The notes beneath the pieces are model-generated. The model made no database searches, had not been told where the DNA came from, and saw only the letters and a list, made by a program, of their open reading frames with translations. This document shows, piece by piece, positions 16,601-24,980 of a stretch of 64,000 bases of DNA. The first letter of the stretch is position 1. Every line of letters starts with the position of its first letter. The stretch comes from Peptostreptococcus sp. D1. GTDB taxonomy: Bacteria > Bacillota > Clostridia > Peptostreptococcales > Peptostreptococcaceae. The stretch covers positions 372,001 to 436,000 of the forward strand of contig NZ_FONP01000001.1 in the NCBI RefSeq assembly GCF_900112955.1, in the 5' to 3' direction. A program made the position numbers and the translations under genes.

Positions 16601-17110
16601 ATGGAAAAGAGATCAGTAACAACATTCGCAGGTAATCCTGTAACATTGGTAGGTAAAGAGGTTAAGGCTGGAGATAAGGCTCCTGATTTCGTATGCTTAA
16701 AAGGAGATTTATCGCCCTTCACTTTGGAGGATGTAAAGGGAAAAATCAAATTAATAAGTGTTGTTCCATCTGTTGATACAGGTGTTTGTGAGCTACAGAC
16801 AATCAGATTTAACAAAGAGGCTTCTACTCTAAATGATGTGGCAATAATAACAATAAGCTGCGACCTACCCTTCGCTCAAGCAAGATTCTGCGGAGATAAG
16901 GGAATTGAAAATGCAGTAGTAGTATCTGACTACAAGGATACTTCATTTGGTTTAAGCTATGGATTCTTAATCGACGAATTTAGATTATTAAACAGAGGTA
17001 TCGTTGTTATTGACAAGGACGACACAGTTAAATATGTAGAATATGTGTCAGAGGTAACTAATCATCCAGACTATGACAAAGCATTAGAGGCGGTAAAATC
17101 ATTATATTAA
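16601..17110 (+). CDS. tpx: Thiol peroxidase (Tpx, atypical 2-Cys peroxiredoxin)
   Basis: 169 residues, full length. It reduces peroxides with thioredoxin as electron donor, a defence enzyme for an anaerobe. The peroxidatic Cys is in SVVPSVDTGVCELQT and the resolving Cys in CDLPFAQARFCGDKGIEN, the spacing typical of Tpx. RBS GGAGGTAAAA. It is transcribed alone, convergent with the adhesin gene, with a shared hairpin at 17182-17235. Confidence 0.96.
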   Translation: MEKRSVTTFAGNPVTLVGKEVKAGDKAPDFVCLKGDLSPFTLEDVKGKIKLISVVPSVDTGVCELQTIRFNKEASTLNDVAIITISCDLPFAQARFCGDKGIENAVVVSDYKDTSFGLSYGFLIDEFRLLNRGIVVIDKDDTVKYVEYVSEVTNHPDYDKALEAVKSLY

Positions 17111-17181
17111 TATATTTTTAATATGTCGTTTTAATATATCTATATAATTTATCAAAAATAGTTCGCTACTCAATGGTAGCT

Positions 17182-17235
17182 AAAAAAGAACTCGAGTATT
17201 CTTAGCTACGAAATGAATATCACGAGTTCTTTTTT
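17182..17235. terminator. Bidirectional terminator between tpx and the adhesin gene
   Basis: 13-bp arms (17182-17194 and 17223-17235, A6-GAACTCG with CGAGTTC-T6) enclose a 28-nt loop that can itself pair. A 14-bp T-rich direct repeat (TTTTTTTATTAG) follows. Confidence 0.75.
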
Positions 17236-17299
17236 ATTAGTTTTTTTATTAGTTTTTTTATTGTATTATTTTAGTAGCTCCTTTTTTGATTTTATCAGC

Positions 17300-20200
17300 T
17301 TAGTTATATCCTGATCTCTGTCTCTGAAAAAGCAATATACCTGTCGACATAATCAATATACCGATTACTGTAAAAATCAAGCTTCCTATACCTCCGGTGC
17401 TTGGGTACTCCTGATTTATGAAATTGATCATTTGGATTGACAGCCTGTTGTCCTTTGAAGTAGCCTTAACCTCTTCATCATTGACACCATCTGACAGTGT
17501 TATCGTTCCATTCGATAGTGTAAATTCAAATGGCTTGATTTTGTCGTACCCATTTGGAGCTTCTAGCTCTTCCACTTTGTACACACCATCATCTAATAAA
17601 AATACAGCATCAGCTGCATTTGAAGTTTTCCAGGTCAATGCATTTTCATTTTCAAGCACCATGCCTTCATAATTTGCTTGATGCCAAGCCAAATCACTAA
17701 ATTGTGGTTTTTGAGCACTGTCTTTTGAAGAAAGCTTTAATTTTACACCTAGAAGCGTTTTGTCCGTCAATTTACTCAGCTTCTGAATACTTATATTTGT
17801 TTTCACTTTTTCATTTTTTATCTTGATATACATTCTATTTGTATTGACAATGTTACTCGTATCAATAACAGCTTTTTCATTATTATTCAATACTTTAAAT
17901 CGTGTAACTGCCTTATTAAGAGCTCCATCATGAGACTGCTTGTCTTCATAAAGCTCCAGTAGAATTGGTTTAGATAATTTTTCATATCCATTTGGCACCT
18001 CTTCCTCTACCAATGCGTACTTGCCCAGAGTTTTTGCAGCAAAAGGATTTAGCACAGTCGATGTACCGTCGGTAATTGATATATCATGTACAAGATTTTC
18101 CTCGTTTAATTTAGTCGCAATATTGCCCTCAGTCGTGTCTTCATCCACCTTATAAAGCTTAAACCTGGCTGTTCCAGTTATCTTATTACCAGACATATCC
18201 AGCTTTTCCAATACCAGCTTTGGGTTTTGAATATTACCTATAAATGCTATATTATTCTCTGAGGTCATATTCCTTTGCATTTTTGATGTTATCGTCTTGC
18301 TAATATTTTCATAAGCCCTTGCATTTATTTCCTTGACAGAAAACCATTTATTTAACACTGGCTCTTTATTTACAAATCTTATATATCTTGCATAAATAGT
18401 CATATTTTTTTCACTTATATCACCTTGATTCGTATTGTCATCCGAATATGATTTATATGTTTTCCATTCGACATTATCTATTGAATATTCCATATCAAGC
18501 TTCGACATTCTATCACTGTTATTATTTCCTTGCCCTTGCATAAAATTAACTTCATGAATTAGCTTTGAAGCACCCAAGTCAATTCCAACATAAGTACCAA
18601 CTCTAATATTGTTGTTTTCATGATTACCAATTCCTGGGCCACCCAAAGTATTTCCCGGATCAGTTTGATGCCAAATTGCCGATGTATCAATCCTTCCGTC
18701 AATCGCATAGCCATCGTTTGAGCCTCCGGTATTTTGATTTAAAAGCTTGTCCTTGATAAGTGTCCTCTGCGATTCTGCATATGTATAATTTGCATTTGAA
18801 ATAGGTAATTTGAATATGTGAACATTTCCGTCATCATCCACAATAGCCTTATAAACAAAGCCATCTGCAACATAACCAGAAGGAGCCTGTGTTTCTTCAA
18901 GAATATATTCTCCCTTTGTAAGACCCGTAAAAACGAAATTTTCATTTGCATTTTGTTTTATTATCTGTGGCTCAAAGGTATTATCATCTAGCTTTGATAA
19001 TTTAAACTCCATTTCAGATGTTATATGACGACCGGTTGATTCTATACCCTTTATTCTTTTTGATATTGCAAAACCAACTGTATCGTTGACAACTGTGTAC
19101 AATAAGTTTTTTGAATCTACAATCTGCATCGGAAAGGAATTTTTAGTCACAGGATTTCCATCAGAATCCGTTATCACAACATCATTTTTCGATTTTACAT
19201 CTATATTAAAGGTTTTATCTGTTTTTATATAACCTGCTCCTGCGCTAGCTTCCTCTAGCTTGTATTTATGCCCCTCAAGCAAGCTCGGAAAAACAACGTA
19301 TCCATACTCGTCTATTCCATATTCAAAAACATTGTTTATATCTTTATCCGTTATTCTGAATACAAAATCTTTCTTTAGTAGAGGACGAACGTGTGTGGGA
19401 TCGTACCCAAGATTTGTAACACGGAAAGTATCTGGCTGCTGCAGCACGTGTTCAGCTCTAACAAATTGCTTTGTAGCACCATCCCATTTATAAAATACAC
19501 GCTCTCCATTTTCTTTTTTTACCATAAGTATATTACCATATCTACTGATAACAGAAAAATTATCCTTATCTATTATCTCGATTTTATCCAATGAATTACC
19601 ATAGCTATCAGTTACCGACGTGTCATTTCCATTATCTATTATTCTTAATGTAAATGAAGCTTCTAAAAGTAATGGCCTTGTCGGTTTAAAAATTTTGCCA
19701 CTTTGGCTTCTCCACTCCTCCTTACCACTTACCTTTGTATATATTTCACCCTGATTATCCTTGTATGTAACTACATTTCCATTTACTATTTGTGTATATT
19801 TGTTTGAGATATTATCCTCAAATATCAAATTTCCGTCCTTGTCCTTTTCCTGAGAAATTACTTCTCCATATTGATTTACATATGCTTTTTTTGATTTATC
19901 ATAGGTGAATGTATTTCCATATGTATCAGTATACTGCATTTTTCCATTTTTTAAATCGTAAGCTGGCTTTACTACGTTATTGCTTGGATCCGATTTTTTA
20001 ATCTTGAAAAGACCAATCGAGTCCTTTGGTGTTATTAGATCTACAAGACCATAACCAAAACCAGAGGTCGGTATATAATACTCCTCATATGTTCGCTTTT
20101 TTACAACACCTTGATAACTAAACATTCCTATTTTGTAGGCAGCCTTTCCTTCAAATGTCGACGGATTCTTTTTTCTCGCCTTAATAGCTCCAAAATAGGT

Positions 20201-21502
20201 TTTGCTTTGATGATAATTAAAATTTGCATACCAGCGTCCATCACTTTGTTTTGTAAAAGCTATTCCTTGAACGGTTTGTCCAGTATCGTAATGTGCCATA
20301 GGAGGCACTATTGAGCTTGGAGCAGCGTTAGTAAAATCAAGACCTTCACCGCTGTCAAAGCCTTTAAATAGCTTGATTTCTTCAATATCAATGGTACTAT
20401 CAACAGGATATATCCTTACATTGCTACCCGCAGTCGCATCTGTAGCTCCTTTATTTGCCTGATAAATAAAATGATAATATATGTACTCTCTATCTTCATA
20501 GTGAGGATACAAACGCTCCTTACCAAAGGAGTGTATGTTACTTCCTCCCCAATATTTAAACAGCTCTGTTTCATAATTTACATACATTCCAGATTTATTT
20601 GGATCACCATTGGCATCATTTAACTCAACCGGATTTGCATTCATATATTTTGACACATATGTTATATCTCTACCGATAAATGCCCTCTGGTTATTGATCA
20701 GCTTGCCACCTGCCTGAGTTCTCATCAGTAGGTTGTTCGGTCTAAAGCCCGTAAAAAAATAATCCTTTGACAGCTGATATTCCAAATCTTCAACATCCCA
20801 AGACCATTGCTTCTTTCCTTTCCTAACATGTCTACCATTACCATCTGTAATTGCATTCAATCTTTTATTAAGAGGAGAATCCACATTAGAAGGAGCATTC
20901 ATAGCCTCACCTATTATTGCATCTCCCTCTATAACTCCCTTGTCATTAGCATACTTCTGAACGACAAACGTCAATTCTCCTTTTTTTGTATAGTAAACAT
21001 TTAATAGTGGTACACCATACGGATTTTTAGCATCACCTTTGGTTTTTATGACGAAAAATATATTGTCATGTCGATTATTGTACCTATTCGGTTGACTATC
21101 TAGTGAGGCATATGGAGCTTCCTCATTATCGCCATACATCGGCATCCTATTAAGCAATAGCTGTTCTCCATAATTTAATGTAAAATAGTCACCCTCTTTA
21201 GCTTCCTTTGGAAGCTTAAACTTAATATCCATACCAGCACCATATTCGTTGTATTCTAATTTTTCAGTTTTGTACTCATAATATGCAAATGTGTCAATAT
21301 TGGCATAGGTAATACCATAAACATTATCTATGCTGGTTACATTTCTCTCCTCTGCAAGAGTTTTTTCAGATTCAAATCTATACCCAGAAATAAATGCTAT
21401 AAGCATCGCAAATAGAGATACAATACATAAGAAGCTATTTTTCCGCCGATTGTTTTTTATAATTATCTTAATCATTTCTGATATTTTTTTACCGCTTTTC
21501 AT
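17300..21502 (-). CDS. Large LPXTG-type surface adhesin with F5/8C and SpaA/CnaB domains
   Basis: 1400 residues. An N-terminal export signal (hydrophobic about 24-41) precedes a long N-terminal region (about 50-420) with a pattern of Ig-like MSCRAMM adhesive folds (FKLPKEAKEGDYFTLNYGE). A stretch of short aromatic/Gly beta-repeats follows (about 515-610, YTDTYGNTFTYDKSK style). SpaA/CnaB modules lie near 705-770, 810-885, 1090-1180 and 1235-1320 (LEETQAPSGY, VEEEVPNGYEK, VEELEAPNGYDK). An F5/8-type C (discoidin) domain at about 925-1064 may bind glycans. It ends YPSTGG, hydrophobic segment, QRQRSGYN. It could be a pilus-tip or stand-alone wall protein. The start has only a weak RBS (AAAGGG two bases away). 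No sortase is nearby. Confidence 0.9.
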   Translation of the reverse strand: MKSGKKISEMIKIIIKNNRRKNSFLCIVSLFAMLIAFISGYRFESEKTLAEERNVTSIDNVYGITYANIDTFAYYEYKTEKLEYNEYGAGMDIKFKLPKEAKEGDYFTLNYGEQLLLNRMPMYGDNEEAPYASLDSQPNRYNNRHDNIFFVIKTKGDAKNPYGVPLLNVYYTKKGELTFVVQKYANDKGVIEGDAIIGEAMNAPSNVDSPLNKRLNAITDGNGRHVRKGKKQWSWDVEDLEYQLSKDYFFTGFRPNNLLMRTQAGGKLINNQRAFIGRDITYVSKYMNANPVELNDANGDPNKSGMYVNYETELFKYWGGSNIHSFGKERLYPHYEDREYIYYHFIYQANKGATDATAGSNVRIYPVDSTIDIEEIKLFKGFDSGEGLDFTNAAPSSIVPPMAHYDTGQTVQGIAFTKQSDGRWYANFNYHQSKTYFGAIKARKKNPSTFEGKAAYKIGMFSYQGVVKKRTYEEYYIPTSGFGYGLVDLITPKDSIGLFKIKKSDPSNNVVKPAYDLKNGKMQYTDTYGNTFTYDKSKKAYVNQYGEVISQEKDKDGNLIFEDNISNKYTQIVNGNVVTYKDNQGEIYTKVSGKEEWRSQSGKIFKPTRPLLLEASFTLRIIDNGNDTSVTDSYGNSLDKIEIIDKDNFSVISRYGNILMVKKENGERVFYKWDGATKQFVRAEHVLQQPDTFRVTNLGYDPTHVRPLLKKDFVFRITDKDINNVFEYGIDEYGYVVFPSLLEGHKYKLEEASAGAGYIKTDKTFNIDVKSKNDVVITDSDGNPVTKNSFPMQIVDSKNLLYTVVNDTVGFAISKRIKGIESTGRHITSEMEFKLSKLDDNTFEPQIIKQNANENFVFTGLTKGEYILEETQAPSGYVADGFVYKAIVDDDGNVHIFKLPISNANYTYAESQRTLIKDKLLNQNTGGSNDGYAIDGRIDTSAIWHQTDPGNTLGGPGIGNHENNNIRVGTYVGIDLGASKLIHEVNFMQGQGNNNSDRMSKLDMEYSIDNVEWKTYKSYSDDNTNQGDISEKNMTIYARYIRFVNKEPVLNKWFSVKEINARAYENISKTITSKMQRNMTSENNIAFIGNIQNPKLVLEKLDMSGNKITGTARFKLYKVDEDTTEGNIATKLNEENLVHDISITDGTSTVLNPFAAKTLGKYALVEEEVPNGYEKLSKPILLELYEDKQSHDGALNKAVTRFKVLNNNEKAVIDTSNIVNTNRMYIKIKNEKVKTNISIQKLSKLTDKTLLGVKLKLSSKDSAQKPQFSDLAWHQANYEGMVLENENALTWKTSNAADAVFLLDDGVYKVEELEAPNGYDKIKPFEFTLSNGTITLSDGVNDEEVKATSKDNRLSIQMINFINQEYPSTGGIGSLIFTVIGILIMSTGILLFQRQRSGYN

Positions 21503-21916
21503 AACCCTTTTTAGACCTCAATTCTAAATTTACAAATTTAAAAATGTTTTTTGTATAAGTATAATAAATATAATTTTATATTTTAATAAAATATAATCCA
21601 ACAAAAAAATAAACTATTAAATTAATTAATAGCTATATCATTAATATTGTAATTAACACAATATATTTATTTAAAATATTTATTATCTTTTCAAATATAA
21701 ATTTATTTAATTTCTATTTATTACATTATACATCATTTATTTTTCTTCAACAATACCTATAACGAAATATTAACTCCTTATCCCGAACAAATTAACACTT
21801 AATGCTTTGTTAATATTTTCAATTTATTGTATAATATATATAAGCATTACCATTATAAGGGTCAGATTATCTTAAATAAATAATATTATTATCGCAAAAA
21901 AGGAGAGTGAAAATTA
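21503..21916. other. Intergenic region between the adhesin and DUF1538 genes
   Basis: About 410 bp of very AT-rich DNA serving divergent genes. Apart from the promoter at 21807-21835 no coding frame or stable hairpin was found. Confidence 0.6.
21807..21835 (+). promoter_or_regulatory. Promoter of the DUF1538/PII operon
   Basis: TTGTTA (21807-21812), 17-bp spacer, perfect TATAAT (21830-21835), about 80 bp before the TTG start of the DUF1538 gene. Confidence 0.7.
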
Positions 21917-23404
21917 TTGAATGTAATCAGAGCAAAGCTGAAAGAAACCACATATTCTATTTTACCCATTACAATTATCGTCATTATTCTAAATTTCACG
22001 CTTACACCGATTGGTGGTACATCATTGATAAAATTCGTAATAGGATCTTTTCTAATGATTGTTGGATTGGCAATTTTTTTATTGGGTATTGATATTGGAA
22101 TCACGCCAGTGGGAAGCATTATGGGACAGAGTATTGCAAAATCAAATAAAATTTGGATAGTAGCAATATCTGGAATGGTCTTGGGATTTATCATTTCCAT
22201 TGCCGAGCCTGATTTACACATTCTCGCAAGCCAAGTCTCTAGCGTTACAGATGGCATCATTTCAAAGAACGCCATATTGATATGTGTTTCCATAGGAATT
22301 GCCGTTCTTATTTCCATAGGCTTGCTAAGAATAGTCTATAATACGCCTCTTTACAGAGCTTTGACAGTGCTTTACGGAATTATTTTTATGCTATCAATTT
22401 TCTCTTCAAGGGAATTTTTGGCAATTTCATTTGATGCATCCGGAGCGACTACAGGTGCTCTAACAGTGCCATTTATGCTTGCACTATCTGTCGGTATCTC
22501 AAAAATAAAGAGAGACAGTAAGGCATCAGAGAAGGATAGCTTCGGCTTGGTAGCAATTGCCTCAACCGGTGCTATAATAGCTGTATTGATTATGGGCTTG
22601 ATAAGAGGTATAAATAATATTTCAGGAGAAATCTCAATTTCATCACAAAACGGCACACAAGGGATAATAGCACCTTTTTTGCATGGGATTCCACACACAG
22701 CGATGGAGGTATTAATTGCCCTATCACCTATATTAATCATTTTCCTAATTTTTGATAGACTATATTTCAAGCTATCAAAGCAGGTGCTATACAGAATACT
22801 TTTCGGAATACTGTTTTCTCTAGTCGGTCTGGTATTATTCTTAGTTGGTGTCAACTCCGGATTTATGAAGGTCGGAGAAATCGTTGGATATAAATTAACC
22901 CTTTTAGATAATAATTTTTATCCAATAGCCATTGGATTTATACTTGGTGCGGTTACAATACTAGCCGAGCCGGCAGTTCATGTTCTTACTCAACAAATCG
23001 AAGACGTAACTAGCGGATACGTAGATAGAAAGCTAGTCTTGATTACACTATCAATTGGTGTTGCAATCGCTGTATCATTGTCAATACTTAGAATATTAGT
23101 TCCAAGAATACAATTATGGCACTATCTGCTTCCAGGCTATGCAATTGCAATAATACTGACATACGTTGCACCAAAGCTGTTCGTAGGTATTGCATTCGAC
23201 TCCGGAGGTGTCGCATCTGGACCCATGGCAGCCACATTTGTACTGGCGTTCGCTCAAGGAATAGCACAGGGTACAGAGGGTGCTAATGTTATAATTGATG
23301 GATTTGGAATTATTTCTATGATTGCCATGACTCCATTGATTGCTTTGCAAATATTGGGTATAGTATTTAAACATAAGGCTTCACAGGAGGAAAAAGATGA
23401 TTAG
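21917..23404 (+). CDS. DUF1538-family multispanning membrane protein
   Basis: 495 residues with about 12 hydrophobic segments arranged as two homologous halves. LLGIDIGITPVGSIMG in the first half corresponds to LVGVNSGFMKVGEIVG in the second. Likewise ISIAEPDLHILASQVSSVTDG matches TILAEPAVHVLTQQIEDVTSG, and FDASGATTGALTVPFMLAL matches FDSGGVASGPMAATFVLAF. Such inverted or tandem halves are typical of transporters. The conserved AEPD/AEPA and FD-SGG motifs sit in re-entrant-like positions. The substrate is unknown. TTG start with AGGAG eleven bases upstream. The operon partner is a PII-like protein, the usual companion of this family, implying regulation by a PII-type sensor. Confidence 0.88.
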   Translation: MNVIRAKLKETTYSILPITIIVIILNFTLTPIGGTSLIKFVIGSFLMIVGLAIFLLGIDIGITPVGSIMGQSIAKSNKIWIVAISGMVLGFIISIAEPDLHILASQVSSVTDGIISKNAILICVSIGIAVLISIGLLRIVYNTPLYRALTVLYGIIFMLSIFSSREFLAISFDASGATTGALTVPFMLALSVGISKIKRDSKASEKDSFGLVAIASTGAIIAVLIMGLIRGINNISGEISISSQNGTQGIIAPFLHGIPHTAMEVLIALSPILIIFLIFDRLYFKLSKQVLYRILFGILFSLVGLVLFLVGVNSGFMKVGEIVGYKLTLLDNNFYPIAIGFILGAVTILAEPAVHVLTQQIEDVTSGYVDRKLVLITLSIGVAIAVSLSILRILVPRIQLWHYLLPGYAIAIILTYVAPKLFVGIAFDSGGVASGPMAATFVLAFAQGIAQGTEGANVIIDGFGIISMIAMTPLIALQILGIVFKHKASQEEKDD

Positions 23405-23429
23405 CATGGAGGTAAAAGATGATTAGCAT
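23386..23429 (+). repeat. 22-bp tandem duplication carrying an RBS and start codon
   Basis: GGAGGAAAAAGATGATTAGCAT (23386-23407) is repeated with one change at 23408-23429. The second copy supplies the RBS and ATG (23419) of the PII-like gene. The first supplies the last codons of the DUF1538 gene plus a decoy ATG at 23397 opening a 9-codon frame. Confidence 0.85.
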
Positions 23430-24075
23430 AAAAAACGAAATTGAATTAGTCTGCGTTATCGTAAACTATGGCTTGAGCAAAAAAATCGAGAAATTAGCTA
23501 GACAGAATGGTTCGAAATATACCTCCTGTGTAATTGCAAAAGGCACGTCTAGCACAGGAATAATGGATTTGATGGGACTGTCTGACACTAGAAAAGAAAT
23601 TGTTTATTTGATTATGGAAAGTGAAAAAATCGACTCTTTTTTAAATGAGTTAGATTTCAAATACAAATTTTATAAAGCAAATCATGGGATAGCATTTGCA
23701 ATATCCGTAAGTAATCTCATTGGATGTCATTACAATTATTACAATGGTAAAAGCTTGGAGGGAAAAAATATGAATGACTTAATTACAGCTATAGTAGATA
23801 AGGGAAAGGCTGAAGATGTTGTAGCGGCGGCTTCAAAGGGAGGAGCAAAGGGTGGAACAATTATAAATGCACGAGGCTCAGCATCAGATTCCCCTTGTCA
23901 AAAAATATTTGCTGTTGAAATAGAGCCTGAAAAGGAAATTGTAATTATCATTTCTGAATCAGATAAGACTGATAGTATTGTAGAATCAATCAATAAAGAA
24001 ATGAATCTGGAAAAACCGAATAGTGGGATCCTATTCGTTCAACCAGTTAAGAGGACTTTGGGAATACAAAAATAG
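23419..24075 (+). CDS. Tandem PII-like (GlnB-family) regulator
   Basis: 218 residues forming two PII-like ferredoxin-fold repeats, about 1-105 and 118-218. The second keeps the glycine-rich loop region AASKGGAKGGTIINARGSAS typical of PII proteins associated with DUF1538. The first has the weaker AKGTSSTGIMDLMGLS. Both repeats keep the EIVYLIMES / EIVIIISES strand. Classic PII proteins are single-domain trimers, so two fused units may form a pseudo-hexameric ring. It probably gates the upstream membrane protein in response to a small molecule. Nucleotide binding is plausible but not proven by the sequence. RBS GGAGGTAAAAG. Confidence 0.85.
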   Translation: MISIKNEIELVCVIVNYGLSKKIEKLARQNGSKYTSCVIAKGTSSTGIMDLMGLSDTRKEIVYLIMESEKIDSFLNELDFKYKFYKANHGIAFAISVSNLIGCHYNYYNGKSLEGKNMNDLITAIVDKGKAEDVVAAASKGGAKGGTIINARGSASDSPCQKIFAVEIEPEKEIVIIISESDKTDSIVESINKEMNLEKPNSGILFVQPVKRTLGIQK

Positions 24076-24140
24076 CAATAAAAAATATGCTATAATATAA
24101 GACTTTATAATATCTAGTGTTGATTGTAATAATAAAAAAT

Positions 24141-24206
24141 GGCTGATTTAATACATACTAATCCTTCTGGATTATCCAGTAAAGATTAAACATATTATAA
24201 TCAGCC
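24141..24206. terminator. Hairpin between the convergent PII-like and pflA genes
   Basis: GGCTGATT (24141-24148) pairs with AATCAGCC (24199-24206). An inner ATCC...GGAT stem near 24161-24175 sits in the loop. CTTTTC follows on the plus strand and ATTTTTTATT on the minus strand, suiting both genes. Confidence 0.65.
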
Positions 24207-24226
24207 CTTTTCATATTATTTATTAA

Positions 24227-24970
24227 TTATTTTCTAACGTCAGCAAAATTATTATAGCCCGCCTCAATAAATATATTTTTTGCATTTTGAACATCCTGTT
24301 CATTTGCGGGTCTAATATCAGACAAAGAATATTCTTCATCAAACTCTTTCCATTTATATATTCCCATCTCATGATATGGCAAAAATTCAAACCTCTCAAC
24401 GTTATTGAGCTGCTTTAGAAATTCTGCCATAGCTCTCAAATCATCCTTATTATCTGTGATCGTCGGAACTAACACATGTCTAACCCACACAGGAATCTTT
24501 TTTTCATTGAGATGCAGAGCTAATTTTAAAGCCGCTTCGGAGCTATACCCCGTCAACCATTTGGATTTTTCTGGAGATATATGCTTAACATCAAGCAATA
24601 CTAAATCCGTATATTCCAAAATCATATCAATTTTTTTTATATTGACCAGACCACTCGTATCCAAGCAAGTATGTATGTTATTTTGTTTTGCAAGCTTGAA
24701 CACAGCTCTCACAAATTCAGCTTGAAGGGTAGGCTCTCCACCAGAAATTGTAAGTCCCCCACCAGAGGTAGAATAATAAGACTTATACCTTAAAACATCC
24801 TTTATTACCTCCTCTGGAGAAATCATCCTGCCAGCTCCGATTTCCCACGTATCTCTATTGTGACAATATCTGCATCTTAAAATACAGCCCTGCAAAAACA
24901 ACACATATCTAATTCCCGGTCCATCTACAGTTCCAAAGGTTTCTATCGAGTGTATATTTCCTAATTTCAT
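24227..24970 (-). CDS. pflA: Pyruvate formate-lyase activating enzyme
   Basis: 247 residues, radical-SAM glycyl-radical activase. Seen: GTVDGPGIRYVLFLQGC leading to the cluster motif CILRCRYCHN (CxxxCxxC), then the GGGLTISGGEPTLQ SAM-binding stretch. It installs the glycyl radical on PflB under anaerobic conditions. It follows pflB by 10 bp with RBS AGGATAAATGAT, in one operon. Confidence 0.97.
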   Translation of the reverse strand: MKLGNIHSIETFGTVDGPGIRYVLFLQGCILRCRYCHNRDTWEIGAGRMISPEEVIKDVLRYKSYYSTSGGGLTISGGEPTLQAEFVRAVFKLAKQNNIHTCLDTSGLVNIKKIDMILEYTDLVLLDVKHISPEKSKWLTGYSSEAALKLALHLNEKKIPVWVRHVLVPTITDNKDDLRAMAEFLKQLNNVERFEFLPYHEMGIYKWKEFDEEYSLSDIRPANEQDVQNAKNIFIEAGYNNFADVRK

Positions 24971-24980
24971 ATCATTTATC

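Noticed and set aside
22372-22854. 160-codon minus-strand frame inside the DUF1538 gene
   Set aside because: Antisense shadow of a membrane protein. The plus frame has clear family motifs, promoter and operon partner.
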